From JAEWSN01 sp942493335 (GTDB taxonomy: Bacteria > Bacillota > Clostridia > DSM-8532): DNA of 64,000 nt. Positions 43,901-52,867 of this stretch are shown here, piece by piece (position 1 is the first letter of the stretch; each line of letters starts with the position of its first letter). Location: contig OW818693.1 in assembly GCA_942493335.1 (NCBI GenBank), positions 1,736,001 to 1,800,000 on the forward strand. Direction: 5' to 3'. A program made the position numbers and the translations under genes. Below the pieces are notes generated by a model. That model ran no database searches. It was not told the origin of the DNA and saw only the letters and a program-made list of their open reading frames with translations.

Positions 43901-46141
43901 CGGCCCGGCGATACCGTGACCCTGACCATCAGGGCGAAGGATCCTGCGGGCAAGCCGGTTCCAGCAACCCTGAACGTCGCGTTGGTGGATGAAGCGCTCT
44001 TCAAGCTGGCAGACCAATTCGTCGATGTGCTTCCATCCCTGTATGGCTGGATGGACAACGGCATCATCCGGCGGGCGGGCAGCTCCGGGTTCATGAATCC
44101 CATGGCGTATGGCGGTCGCGGCGGACTGGACATGGCCTTCTCCAAGTCGGAGTCTGCGGCGATGCCGATGCCCGCCGCCTCCATGATGGCTGAAATGCCG
44201 CAGGGCAACGCATCCACCACCCTGCAGGATTCCTATGTGGTCCGCAGCGATTTCCGGGACAGTGCGTATTTCGCCATGGCCACGCTGGATGCGTCAGGCA
44301 CGGGGACCCTTTCCTTCAAGCTTCCGGACAACATCACCTCCTGGCGTGTCACCGTCTCCGGCATCTCGCAGGCCCTCCAGGGTGGCGCGGGCACCGGTAC
44401 GGCAGTGGTGAGCCTGCCCTTCTTCCTGAGCGAAACCCTCAACGACACCTATCTGGCCGGAGACGCGCCGCAGATCGGCCTGACCGCCTACGGAACGGAG
44501 CTGAAGGAAGGCGAGGATGTCATCTTCAGCCTCACATCCCCCGATCTGCCGAACTTGAACGCCACTGTTTCCGCCAAGGCCTTCGAGCGGGTCCACCTGC
44601 CCGTCGGCACCTTGAAGGAAGGCACCTATAAGTTCGTGTTGAAGGCAAAATCAGCCTCCGGGCTGACGGATGCCCTGGAACGCACGGTCTCTGTGGTTGG
44701 CTCCTTCCGGGAAATGCAGAAGACGGTTTCGGCCAAGCTGACAGACGGAATGCGTGTTCAAGCCGGAACGAAGGGCCTGACCAGACTGGCTGTGTCGGAT
44801 CCGGCACGCGCCTCGCTTCTGCAGGGACTTGAACGCCTCGCCTGGTCCGGCGGACACCGACTGGATCAGCGGCTGGTCGCCGCCTCCGCCCAAAAACAGC
44901 TCAATCAGCTGATGCTGGAGGGAAAAACGCCGGAAACGGCAGATGAATTGCTCGCGGGTCTGTGGACCCCTGAAACAGTCGATGCGGGAACCTATCGCAG
45001 GGAAGACGGTGGATACGGCATTCTTCCCTATGCTCCGAGCGACATGCGCATGACGGCATTGCTGGCGGGCTTGCTGCATGAAAACGGAGACACGGCGGCA
45101 CTCAAGGCCTGGCTGTACGGCAAAGTCCTCTCCAGCAACAATCCGTCGCCTTCCGCCCTGTACGGCCTCGCCGCACTCGGCGAACCGGTGCTGATGGAAC
45201 TCAAGAACGCATCGAATGTGGAAACAGCCAGTCTGGAGGATTCCCTGTTCCTCATCCTTGGGTATGCGGCCATCGGCGATTTGCCCTCCGCACGCGTTCT
45301 GTGGGATGAAAAGGTCGCACCGGTGCTTGAAACCGCTTCACCCTATGTTCGGGTGAAAGGTGCGGCAAAGGATGGTAAAGACGAGATCCTGCAGAACACG
45401 GCGCTTGCCTCCGCCGCAGCCGCCGCATTGCAGCTCCCCTCCGCCGAAGGCCTGCATCGCTGGGTTATGGACAATGGCGTGAAAAACGTGTTTACTGGTG
45501 TTGAAGACCTGCTTTACATCAAGTCGCAGTTTCTGGCGCTGCCATCGGCCAGCCTTTCCTTCACCTGGACCTATGCGGGACAGACCCATGAGGAAAAGCT
45601 TGAAAACGGCACCATGGCCTTCATCACGATTGCATCCGCCCGTGCGGCCGATCTTGTCGTGTCCGGCGTGAACGGAAACGGAACGGTTACGGCAACCTAT
45701 GCTGCTCCTCAGGAACCGGTCACAAACGATCCGAACCTGAAACTGAAACGCACCTATTACAATGAATCAACCGGAACACCAGCCACGGAATTCGGAATGA
45801 ATGATCTGGTCCGGGTGGAACTGGACTGGGACATCTCCGCAAATGCGCTTGACAGCACGTATGAACTGTCCGACTACCTGCCGGCGGGCATGTCTCCCGT
45901 GGACAATCCGTGGGAATACGGCATTAAGCCTGCGGAAGGTTTCTGGTACAGGACCTTTGAAGGGCAGAAGGCTGATTTCGTTGTCGGCCGTGACTGGGAT
46001 CTCAAACACAAGCTTGTCTATTACGCCCGTGTCACCTCCCCCGGCACGTATACCGCAGAAGGCGCCGTGCTGCAGGGTTCCCTGGTTCGAAGCAGCCAGA
46101 TGGAACTGCCCGGCACAATCCTTGTGATCCATGCCGACTGA
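40937..46141 (+). CDS. secreted alpha-2-macroglobulin-like protein lacking the thioester cysteine
   Basis: 1734 residues. Signal peptide MKRFLSILLAMALAVPIFWI to about KASA (32), with no lipobox, so it is probably released or wall-associated. An Ig-like Big_5 domain lies near 160-255, then repeated macroglobulin (MG) domains, a Met/Ser-rich bait-like stretch near 1050-1095, the A2M signature SDFRDSAYFAMATLDASGTG near 1100, an alpha-toroid (TED) domain, and a final domain. The usual thioester CLEQ is RLDQ at 1308-1311, so no covalent trapping is possible. A2M proteins inhibit proteases; thioester-less forms exist. AAGGAGG precedes the ATG. No pbpC partner is nearby; an 8-TM protein follows. Confidence 0.85.
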   Translation: MKRFLSILLAMALAVPIFWIGNPFSPTVKASADTYRKGYALTAVDADKTGILPDTGFLLSVPKSELDALSANGAEAKTAEGLMAALAKRISIRMAESGGRTDAAAQGTTPTAIKFSLVSTGKTTFKLQPADPLSDNTLYFIDLTASDQETITFAFQTRREFGVLGTLPADKSSGVPVDTGIEIYFSHTGVSDLNSHFTITPTVAGRFETHGQTIAFVPKKPLAAGTVYTITVKKGLPLADTDRTLASDLKFSFETSPDPAKSANPDNGYLSINNGWMESATSDKPVIPFDVSLPDALAPAGKAEIAVSVFRFTDDNAFVKALQKRDKVPNWAWYNWSLNTIPTTGMSKSLSYAQPVDLTLSQARFSILPETLPAGFYLVEMQAGSKDKPLKAQTLLQVTDTTAWFIEDETSLLFWVNSLKTGSPIPGMTVESLLTGTKGETAQDGLAKLVKTSASVPDGSVPEYFRLKGKDGSVYIYNSGYPVVSRTGTAQKQILRYGYGNSTEGNFWRYSGTDRTLYKPSDTVKFWGFARSRISGISPQQVTVELAKNDWMYPWMESRSSYWMPMLQKPLLQTILPVKNGFWDGSIVLPALDPGSYSLTVKAGDETITTTGFSVENYKKPAYQITVKADKKAVFPGESAKFTVTAAFFDGTPVANQPIRYTIQEPQGAVNGEGKTNGKGELVIPYTARYFDGQQGESWLSLYATAVLPEAGEINASASLRVFMNDILVETTGDVVNADGTSGYDAGKDQTGRVMVTVNKANLAPLNDDDPANDALVKGDAAAGRKFTGTLTKTTWVRVEKGQDYDFVNKVVVPRYEYQEKRDTVATFEILTDADGKGSYSFPIPAKSDGNYTTELHATDAQGHPMRFDTWHTPSWYSYPNQGTWNNLVTDKASYRIGETVKASVEKNTKEPVKGATLFVASWNGIRDSRVNVEPKYEKVFTEAMMPNLTLDGVVFDGRAYQAVQSSIVYNSEERRITFETSTDKDTYRPGDTVTLTIRAKDPAGKPVPATLNVALVDEALFKLADQFVDVLPSLYGWMDNGIIRRAGSSGFMNPMAYGGRGGLDMAFSKSESAAMPMPAASMMAEMPQGNASTTLQDSYVVRSDFRDSAYFAMATLDASGTGTLSFKLPDNITSWRVTVSGISQALQGGAGTGTAVVSLPFFLSETLNDTYLAGDAPQIGLTAYGTELKEGEDVIFSLTSPDLPNLNATVSAKAFERVHLPVGTLKEGTYKFVLKAKSASGLTDALERTVSVVGSFREMQKTVSAKLTDGMRVQAGTKGLTRLAVSDPARASLLQGLERLAWSGGHRLDQRLVAASAQKQLNQLMLEGKTPETADELLAGLWTPETVDAGTYRREDGGYGILPYAPSDMRMTALLAGLLHENGDTAALKAWLYGKVLSSNNPSPSALYGLAALGEPVLMELKNASNVETASLEDSLFLILGYAAIGDLPSARVLWDEKVAPVLETASPYVRVKGAAKDGKDEILQNTALASAAAAALQLPSAEGLHRWVMDNGVKNVFTGVEDLLYIKSQFLALPSASLSFTWTYAGQTHEEKLENGTMAFITIASARAADLVVSGVNGNGTVTATYAAPQEPVTNDPNLKLKRTYYNESTGTPATEFGMNDLVRVELDWDISANALDSTYELSDYLPAGMSPVDNPWEYGIKPAEGFWYRTFEGQKADFVVGRDWDLKHKLVYYARVTSPGTYTAEGAVLQGSLVRSSQMELPGTILVIHAD

Positions 46142-46370
46142 TTCCGGCAGGAGCCGGTTACAGGAAACATTTCCTGGGTAAAATCAAGTACGGCCATCCG
46201 ACAGCAGGCGCAAACCGGCAGGTCGGGTGGCCGTCGTGCTTCTCCCGGACGACAGGAAGACGTTCCAATCCGGATTCCCGGACAGAATCCGTGCCATGCG
46301 GCACGGGGGAATCCTCGGCAACCAACACCCGCAGCATGGCTGTAAGGCTGGTCCGCGAGGAGGGATGGAA
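46142..46370 (+). other. GC-rich structured spacer after the A2M gene
   Basis: Contains CAGGAAA-ca-TTTCCTG, CGGCCATCCGAC paired with GTCGGGTGGCCG, and CCGTGCC-atgc-GGCACGG. No T-run follows any of them and no known riboswitch class fits that I recognise. Confidence 0.4.
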
Positions 46371-47459
46371 ATGGGGAACCAATCGGGTATCCTGCCATTT
46401 GAAAGACGACAGCGCGCAACACCCCCTGTTCAAGGTATGCCGCCAAAAACCTCAGACCGTCCATCCGGTACGGCAAAAGGCCTTCCGCCTTTTTTGCTCA
46501 TTCTGCTTGCCTGGATTTCCGCCTGCCTGATCGATGTCCTGCTGAACGGCCTGCATCTGACGGCGGCCCTGCCTGCCCATCTGCGGCCTGGAGGCGGGCA
46601 GTTGGCCAATGTCCTCGCCTGGCTGCCCATCGGAATTCTCGCCGGGTGCATTCCCTTGTTCCAGAAGCCCTGCCCCGTCTATCAGAAATGGCTGAACCAA
46701 TCCGTGCTCATCGGCTGCTGGTTCCTTTCAGGTTTCCTCATCAGTCCGATTCTGGGGCTGCCTGGAGAGATCACAGGGTTCGCAGCTGGTCTCCTGCTCA
46801 TTCTCCCCTTTGTGAAAGTCCGACACGCAGGCGGCTTTGGCGCCGCCTTCCAAAAAATGCAGGAGCCAGTGCATCCCCCGATCCAGGACGAATCCACGAA
46901 TCGGAATGTAGCGGCCGTGACGAACCGGAAACCCATGGTAGCCGCTCTGATCGCCCTGCTGTTCACGACTGCCGCCTGTCTTGCGGAAGCAGTTTCCCTC
47001 TGGCTGCTCGCCCGCCCCTCTGCAAGCCCGATGGGGGAAGGGCTTGAAAAGCTTTCACTCACAGCGATTCACCTTCCCGGCATCCTTTTTCTGGGCGGCT
47101 CCGGATTCCTGTTATCCTTCCTGCTTTCCCGCCCGAACCGGAAAAGCCGCACAGCGGCCCTTTCCCTTTTCGTCCTGCTCGGAATTCCTGCGGTCTTTCT
47201 GGTGGTGGAGGCGCTGACATACGGCGCCGCTTCGGCACGGCTCCCACTTCTGGGAGGCATCGCAGAGAATCTGTTCATCCGGACAGGTGTCATGCCGCGA
47301 ATCATTTCTGGAAATCTTCTGTTCGTGCTGACCTTCCTGCTGGGCGGGTGGAGCCTGCGCGGATTCCTCCCCTATCTGGCCGGACACCGCACCGCACGCA
47401 TGCAAAACAGCGGACTCCATTCCGACAATGTTGTCCCGTTGCATCGAAAGAAGGCCTGA
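46371..47459 (+). CDS. unrecognised multi-pass membrane protein
   Basis: 362 residues. About 30 hydrophilic N-terminal residues, then roughly eight membrane segments in two groups of four, split by a hydrophilic loop near residues 145-180, and a basic tail. The two-half layout suggests an internal duplication, but sequence similarity between halves is not obvious. I do not recognise the family. GGAGG lies seven bases before the ATG at 46371; the frame is open further left. It is the only same-strand neighbour of the alpha-2-macroglobulin-like gene, 229 bases downstream. Confidence 0.6.
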   Translation: MGNQSGILPFERRQRATPPVQGMPPKTSDRPSGTAKGLPPFLLILLAWISACLIDVLLNGLHLTAALPAHLRPGGGQLANVLAWLPIGILAGCIPLFQKPCPVYQKWLNQSVLIGCWFLSGFLISPILGLPGEITGFAAGLLLILPFVKVRHAGGFGAAFQKMQEPVHPPIQDESTNRNVAAVTNRKPMVAALIALLFTTAACLAEAVSLWLLARPSASPMGEGLEKLSLTAIHLPGILFLGGSGFLLSFLLSRPNRKSRTAALSLFVLLGIPAVFLVVEALTYGAASARLPLLGGIAENLFIRTGVMPRIISGNLLFVLTFLLGGWSLRGFLPYLAGHRTARMQNSGLHSDNVVPLHRKKA

Positions 47460-47461
47460 AT

Positions 47462-50400
47462 TCAGGGTTCGAGCAGCGTGATGCCGCACTTTCCCGCATA
47501 GATCCATGCCGCCAGGTAATTGGCCTGGATGGCCAGGACTTCCCGCAATTCGAGGGAACTCTGGTGCTTCTCACCAAGTCCTGCATGACCCAATGCCTGG
47601 AGCAGCAATCCTTCCGAGCGGTTCCGACGCCCCCGGTCGCCTTCGAACGGCGCAGGTGTGGGAACGCCTGTAGCGAAATGGTCGTACTGCCCGCCTTTTG
47701 CGACAAGCACTTTTCCGGCTTCCCGCATCTCCCCGAAAAGCGTTTCCGCTTCCGTATTCCGTCCGGTCGCCCATAAGGCGAGTCCCTTGCAATAGGACAG
47801 GTCCGTGATGAATTTTGGTCCTTCACAGGCCTTTCTATGCAGCGTTCCCGCTTCGGCCATTCTTCCGCAGGCAATGGCAGCCTTTCCCGCAAACCAATGG
47901 ATATGGGATAGGGAAGCATGCAGATTGCGACCCTCATGGAAGCAGGCGGGCAGCACTTCCGCACGAAGAATTTCCGCAAGCCCCGCTTCCGGATCCCCTT
48001 CCGCCATCAGCTTCAGTCCGCGAAGGATGCAGATCCATTCGTAGACACGGACCAGCCTGCCTTCCCCGCCTTCATACACATCGTATTCATGCGCCGTGAT
48101 CCGTTCCGCCGCTTCGTCCAGCCGACCCGCCTGCAACAGCAGCACCATCCATTCCACATACAGATCGTTACGCTGTGCTGCCAGATCCGCATGGGCCTCC
48201 AGCAGGGAAAGCCGCTCCGCACAGGAAACATCGTCCGCATTCTTCATCAGCTGAAGCTGCTCGTACAGAAGCCGCGCATCCCCCGGATCGGCCTGACAGG
48301 CGCGTTTCATTTCCACTTTCGCTTCCGCCGCATTCTGACGCTTGTCGAAAAGGGCAAGGGCCAGATTCCTGTGGGCCGCCGCAAAAGCAGGGTCCAGTCT
48401 GGCGGCATCCTCCCAGCAGGAGATGGCTTCCTCGAACCGTTTTCTGTCATAATACAGATTCCCGAGAGCAAAGGCGGCGCGCGTCCCTTTCGGATGCAGG
48501 GAAATGGCCGTGCGCAATGCCGCGATGTCCTCAACCCGGTTCGGCCTGCAAAGCGCCGGATCCGACGCTTCCGCTTTGAGAATCAGGCATTTCGCCTCCT
48601 CCGTCCTTCCCATCTCTGCCAATAGCGCCGCATGATGCCAAAATGCGACAGGATATGGCGAACCGGACATCCGTTCGAACACGCCAAGGGCTTCTTCCCG
48701 CATTCCGGCAGCCAGATATCCCAACGCCAGATCCAGCATGGTTTCAGGTTTCCCCGCCAACAGGCGCGCGATCTTGTCCAGGCTGCGCTCTCCGCGTTCC
48801 CGGTCAGGCGCATGTTCCGGATCCGGCCCGGCCAGGAGCAGTCCCTGCTCCCACCACGCTCCATGGTTGAGCGGGTCCATCCGAACCGCATCCGCCGAAA
48901 TTCCCGCCGCATCCGCAGTCAGGCCCAGACGCCGCAGCAGGCCGATTTTCAGGTTCCATCCGCGCAAGCTTTCCACATGAACGGATAATGCGCGATCCAC
49001 CTGAAAAAGCGCTTTGTCCAGCCGACCGGCCTTGCAGTCCAGTTCCGCCATGGCCAATCGGGAGACCGCCTGCCAGGCCTGGTTCCAGTCCGCCTTCGCA
49101 AAATGGTCATATGCTTCCGCAACCCTTCCCTGCAATCGAAGCGCACATCCCAGCAGATAGGATGCCTCTCCGTCCTCCGGATTTGTGTTGCGAAGGGTCA
49201 GCCGTTCCAGGGCATTTTTCAGAAAAGCCTCCGCTTCCGCGAACCGCCCCTGCTTCAGCCGCAAGAGACCCATGGCCCGATTGCACCGGCTGTCCCCCGG
49301 ATCCCGCCGAAGCGCCTCGTGATACCACTGTTCCGGATCCAGGGAATGATGCCGGTACTGTTCCAGATGGATCCCGTATAGATACAGTTCCTCAATGGAA
49401 GCGACCTCGTGCGGCTCCGGTGTCGGTGTGCGTGCCGGTGTGGCAGGATATTCCGGGCGAAGTTTATCCTTCACGTCACGTTCATCAAAAGCCACAAGCA
49501 GGTTCCCGTCCGCATCCGAAAGCGTGATGGAAAGCGTACCTGTTTCCACCGCTTCCGGCCAGGAGAGGGTCTGCAGGAAGGGCTTGTCCGGAGAGAGGTC
49601 CAGCAGTGTGTCGAACAGGATACGCCCCTCCCGGGATACACCGTCCGCAACGCGCAACTGCGCACGGCAGCCGTCGAAACGTCCGGTCACATGAAACCCG
49701 ACCCGTACACCGTCATATACGTGTTCGAGACTGACCGCCGCATCTTCCGTGGCATTCTTCACAAGGCCGATTTCCCGGATCGGATACCAGCAATGCTCAA
49801 AGATGCGGGTCTCATCCGGTGCAAGCCAGGAGAAATCCGGCTGGTTGTCCGTGTACATGCCTGTCATCAGTTCGATGTAAGGTCCGTCCTCATCCGTCAG
49901 GTTCTGACACCAGGCTTTTGCGGAATCATTCGTTCCCCAAGTGAACAGCTTCTTCCCGGGTGAAACATGATGATCCGCCACATGAACGGTTCCGGCTTCC
50001 TTGCCCATGTCATAACCCTGCAGGAAATCGTACCGGCTGTCGCCGTCCATGACCATGAAGGAACCGGCTGATTTCAGGTTTTTATACCAGGATGCGTCCA
50101 CACCTGTTCCGAAATCCTGATCCGCATACCTTCCCGTCAGAATGGGCCAGGTCGTGACGGACGCGCGATCGTGGAAAGCCACCTGATGCACATCGGGCGG
50201 AAAGTTGATCCGGTAGTCGTCATTCACATGAACGCCCAGATTCGCCCACCACATGAACGGCTGGGGCCATGGCGTGGGATTGTAGGCGCGCACCTTCACT
50301 TTCAGCCAGGATCGTCCCGGATGCAAGGTGATTCCGGCCATCGCCTTCGTCCGGTAGAGGGGTTCCGTTTCGCCGGTCCAGACCGTGCGGCTTCCGTCCA

Positions 50401-50821
50401 CGCCTTCCTCTAGGGTGGACTCCGTCGGCATGAAGGTGGTCGGCCGATGGTGCTGCGGCCAGTTGAACTCGATCCCCCCCGCGCACCAGGAACCCGCCAA
50501 CCCGATGAGTGCCGGCTTGATGACCCGGTTGTGATAGATGAAATGGTACCCGTTCGTCTTGTCGAGACCCATATGGATGCGTCCGCCGATTTCCGGCAGG
50601 ACCTGCACCTTCAGATACTCATTCTCCAGGGTATAGCAGTCCCAGGCCTTGTCCCGTTTCTCGTGACGCAGCCGGTCGGTCGCGGACAATGGATAAATGC
50701 GGCCGCTGGCTCCCTGATAGGCGCGTTTTTCATGAAAGACGGGATTCGGGTCCGGCGGAAAGGGCTCGTACGTGGGAAGGATGAGCGGTTCGCGGATCAC
50801 CTGGACGGGTTGTTCGTTCAT
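47462..50821 (-). CDS. DUF5107 domain protein with TPR repeats
   Basis: 1119 residues, no signal peptide. Residues about 20-350 are DUF5107, a beta-sandwich resembling galactose-mutarotase-like folds (ENEYLKVQVLPEIGGRIHMG, then AGGIEFNWPQHHRPTTFMPT). From about 500 to the end are TPR repeats (for example HYHDEALRR-like DPEQWYHEALRRDPGDSRCN and RFEEAISCWEDAARLDPAFA). The family is common in carbohydrate loci of Bacillota and Bacteroidota; a role in glycan binding or cleavage is inferred. GAGGAGG precedes the ATG at 50821, ten bases after the phosphatase stop, so the two form an operon. It converges with the 8-TM gene two bases away. Confidence 0.85.
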   Translation of the reverse strand: MNEQPVQVIREPLILPTYEPFPPDPNPVFHEKRAYQGASGRIYPLSATDRLRHEKRDKAWDCYTLENEYLKVQVLPEIGGRIHMGLDKTNGYHFIYHNRVIKPALIGLAGSWCAGGIEFNWPQHHRPTTFMPTESTLEEGVDGSRTVWTGETEPLYRTKAMAGITLHPGRSWLKVKVRAYNPTPWPQPFMWWANLGVHVNDDYRINFPPDVHQVAFHDRASVTTWPILTGRYADQDFGTGVDASWYKNLKSAGSFMVMDGDSRYDFLQGYDMGKEAGTVHVADHHVSPGKKLFTWGTNDSAKAWCQNLTDEDGPYIELMTGMYTDNQPDFSWLAPDETRIFEHCWYPIREIGLVKNATEDAAVSLEHVYDGVRVGFHVTGRFDGCRAQLRVADGVSREGRILFDTLLDLSPDKPFLQTLSWPEAVETGTLSITLSDADGNLLVAFDERDVKDKLRPEYPATPARTPTPEPHEVASIEELYLYGIHLEQYRHHSLDPEQWYHEALRRDPGDSRCNRAMGLLRLKQGRFAEAEAFLKNALERLTLRNTNPEDGEASYLLGCALRLQGRVAEAYDHFAKADWNQAWQAVSRLAMAELDCKAGRLDKALFQVDRALSVHVESLRGWNLKIGLLRRLGLTADAAGISADAVRMDPLNHGAWWEQGLLLAGPDPEHAPDRERGERSLDKIARLLAGKPETMLDLALGYLAAGMREEALGVFERMSGSPYPVAFWHHAALLAEMGRTEEAKCLILKAEASDPALCRPNRVEDIAALRTAISLHPKGTRAAFALGNLYYDRKRFEEAISCWEDAARLDPAFAAAHRNLALALFDKRQNAAEAKVEMKRACQADPGDARLLYEQLQLMKNADDVSCAERLSLLEAHADLAAQRNDLYVEWMVLLLQAGRLDEAAERITAHEYDVYEGGEGRLVRVYEWICILRGLKLMAEGDPEAGLAEILRAEVLPACFHEGRNLHASLSHIHWFAGKAAIACGRMAEAGTLHRKACEGPKFITDLSYCKGLALWATGRNTEAETLFGEMREAGKVLVAKGGQYDHFATGVPTPAPFEGDRGRRNRSEGLLLQALGHAGLGEKHQSSLELREVLAIQANYLAAWIYAGKCGITLLEP

Positions 50822-50831
50822 GACAGCCTCC

Positions 50832-51554
50832 TCAGGGTTCAACCTCGATCATCTTTCGCTTCAGTCTCTCCAGAGATTCCTCCGGGAATCCCTGCGTCTT
50901 CAGATAAGCGGCCGACCCGCCATATCGCTGTTCAAGGTAGCCCAGCATGCGCTTCATGTTGCCGGCGTCGGAGGAAAGCTTGTATCGAGGAAATTCTGGA
51001 AACAGGGCCAGAAAGTGTTCGTTTTTCACTGTCAGATGAACTTCACTCACCTGATAATCCGCAATGACATCCTGCCCGGCCACCCCAAGGGACAGCAGAA
51101 GCAATGCGACAACGATCCCCGTCCGATCCTTTCCCGCGAGACAATGAATGAGAACCAGCCCGGGAGAAGCGGCAACCGTGGCAAGAATGTCCGTCAGCAT
51201 GGCGCCTCTCGTATCCAGGGTCTGTTCGTACAGGGCACCCATGGATTCATCCTCCGATGTGCCGATGACGCCCAGATCGGATTTGAGATTGAACCGATGC
51301 AGGGTGACAGCGGAATGACCTGCAAAGGAATTTGGGAATTCCGCGCATTCCTCGTCGCTTCGCAGATCGATGACATCCGTCAATCCCTTTGTAACAAGAT
51401 GCGATTTTTCTTCGTCGCTCAGACCGCAAGGCTGTTCGGACCGCAGGACGGTACCATAGCGCGTGATTCCGCCCTGGCAGGCATATCCGCCCAGATCCCG
51501 CATATTGGCCAGCTTCTCGCCACCGAATGTCCATCGTCGTATCGGATGTTTCAA
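50832..51554 (-). CDS. tyrosine-protein phosphatase (Y_phosphatase3 family)
   Basis: 240 residues. P-loop signature HCLAGKDRTG (Cys nucleophile, Arg) near residue 137 and NMRDLGGYACQGGITRYGTV LRSEQ at the N-terminus, both diagnostic of the MptpB/IphP-like dual-specificity phosphatases, which act on phosphotyrosine and phosphoinositides. Start codon is TTG with GGAGG about nine bases upstream. Followed by the DUF5107-TPR gene after ten bases. A function in sugar-phosphate or lipid-phosphate dephosphorylation would fit the context but is not shown. Confidence 0.9.
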   Translation of the reverse strand: MKHPIRRWTFGGEKLANMRDLGGYACQGGITRYGTVLRSEQPCGLSDEEKSHLVTKGLTDVIDLRSDEECAEFPNSFAGHSAVTLHRFNLKSDLGVIGTSEDESMGALYEQTLDTRGAMLTDILATVAASPGLVLIHCLAGKDRTGIVVALLLLSLGVAGQDVIADYQVSEVHLTVKNEHFLALFPEFPRYKLSSDAGNMKRMLGYLEQRYGGSAAYLKTQGFPEESLERLKRKMIEVEP

Positions 51555-51768
51555 ATTGTCCGTCCTCCAGTTTTCGATGACTCTCCTCGTCTATTCTATC
51601 ACTCCCGCCATGGACCATCGCAGCGTCTTTTCGGAAAGTCCATGGATATGGACAGAAATGCGGATTGTTGCAACATTGGGCGCCAACCATGAATAAGTCG
51701 CCCGAAACCGGGTGTATATGCAGTATGAATCATTCCAGGCCTGATTGGCCACAAGGGGAGGCGGGATC

Positions 51769-52842
51769 ATGAACGGACCGGGACACAGCCATGAAAGCCA
51801 TGCGAGCGGAGCAAAGGCTTTGCCGGACATGCCGGACCATCCTCTTCGCAATCTCATGCAGGAAAACCGGGCGTTTGCATCGATCCTGACAGAAAAGATC
51901 CGTCCCAGGCTCAGCGCACTCAAGGCAAGCGGGCGACCGGATCTGATGCCCTGGCACGAAACGGTCGCCGCCCTGCGGGAGGATCTGGAGACATTGCAGC
52001 AGATTCATCTTCATTACCTGAAGAAGGAGAACCTCCTGTTTCCCGCACTGGAACGGGGTGGCATCACAACCCCGTTGAAGGGGATGCGGGATGCCGATGA
52101 GGAAATCAGGGCCAAACTGATGCGTGCCCGCGACGCACTGGTGGATGAGGAAACCCCTGTTGCTGCCGTGATTCTGGAAGACACCCTGGTGCAGATCGAG
52201 GATATGATCAAACAGGAGGAAAACATTCTCTTCCCCCTTTGTCTCGAAACACTGGAAGACGTGGACTGGCACCTCTTCGAACAGAAGAGCGGAACGATCG
52301 GATGGCCTTTGAGCCCGCCGCCGCTATCCACGGCGGCCCGCGGCTTTTCGGCGGATGTTGATACCGGCCTCTACGCCCACCACGGGAGGAACTCCGACAA
52401 TGAAACACCGGAACAGCCTGCCGGCGGATTCATCCCGGGCGACAGCGCCAACATCATCCTCCCGACAGGCATGCTGAAACTGCCCGAGCTGATCGGAATG
52501 CTCGATGCACTTCCGTTCGAAATCCTGTTCCTGGACAAAAACGACAGGGTAAAATACTATTCCCAGGGTCGGGACCGGATCTTTGCCCATACGCAAGCCA
52601 TCATCGGCCGGACCTTCCCAACCTGCGATCCACCGATCGGCATGAAAAGGATGGAGGAGCTGCTGCTTGATTTCAAGACAGCCCGAAAGGATACGGTGGC
52701 TTTCCGGCTCATGTTGGGCGACAAGTACATCCTCTTGAATTATCGCGCAATCCGCGACGCATCCGGCGAATACACCGGCGCACTGGAGATGGTGCAGGAT
52801 ATAGGCCCCATCCCGGGTGGCGCAACCGATGTGGACAGATGA
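51769..52842 (+). CDS. hemerythrin (HHE) domain and PAS domain protein
   Basis: 357 residues. Residues 20-170 are an HHE cation-binding four-helix bundle (HPLRNLMQENRAF, IHLHYLKKENLLFPALE, IKQEENILFPLCLETL). After a linker of about 70 residues, a PAS domain spans 245-350 (LPFEILFLDKNDRVKYYSQG, then RIFAHTQAIIGRTFP and DIGPIPG). This build matches the DUF438/PAS-like proteins thought to sense oxygen or redox state. GGGGAGG precedes the ATG at 51769. Single gene, followed by the 31-32-nt repeat array. Confidence 0.88.
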   Translation: MNGPGHSHESHASGAKALPDMPDHPLRNLMQENRAFASILTEKIRPRLSALKASGRPDLMPWHETVAALREDLETLQQIHLHYLKKENLLFPALERGGITTPLKGMRDADEEIRAKLMRARDALVDEETPVAAVILEDTLVQIEDMIKQEENILFPLCLETLEDVDWHLFEQKSGTIGWPLSPPPLSTAARGFSADVDTGLYAHHGRNSDNETPEQPAGGFIPGDSANIILPTGMLKLPELIGMLDALPFEILFLDKNDRVKYYSQGRDRIFAHTQAIIGRTFPTCDPPIGMKRMEELLLDFKTARKDTVAFRLMLGDKYILLNYRAIRDASGEYTGALEMVQDIGPIPGGATDVDR

Positions 52843-52867
52843 CCCTGAAAGGCTGATCAGGTGATAC

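Noticed and set aside
46142..46370. Known riboswitch (S-box or cobalamin) before the 8-TM gene
   Set aside because: CGGCAACC and similar short matches occur, but the required order of conserved elements is absent.
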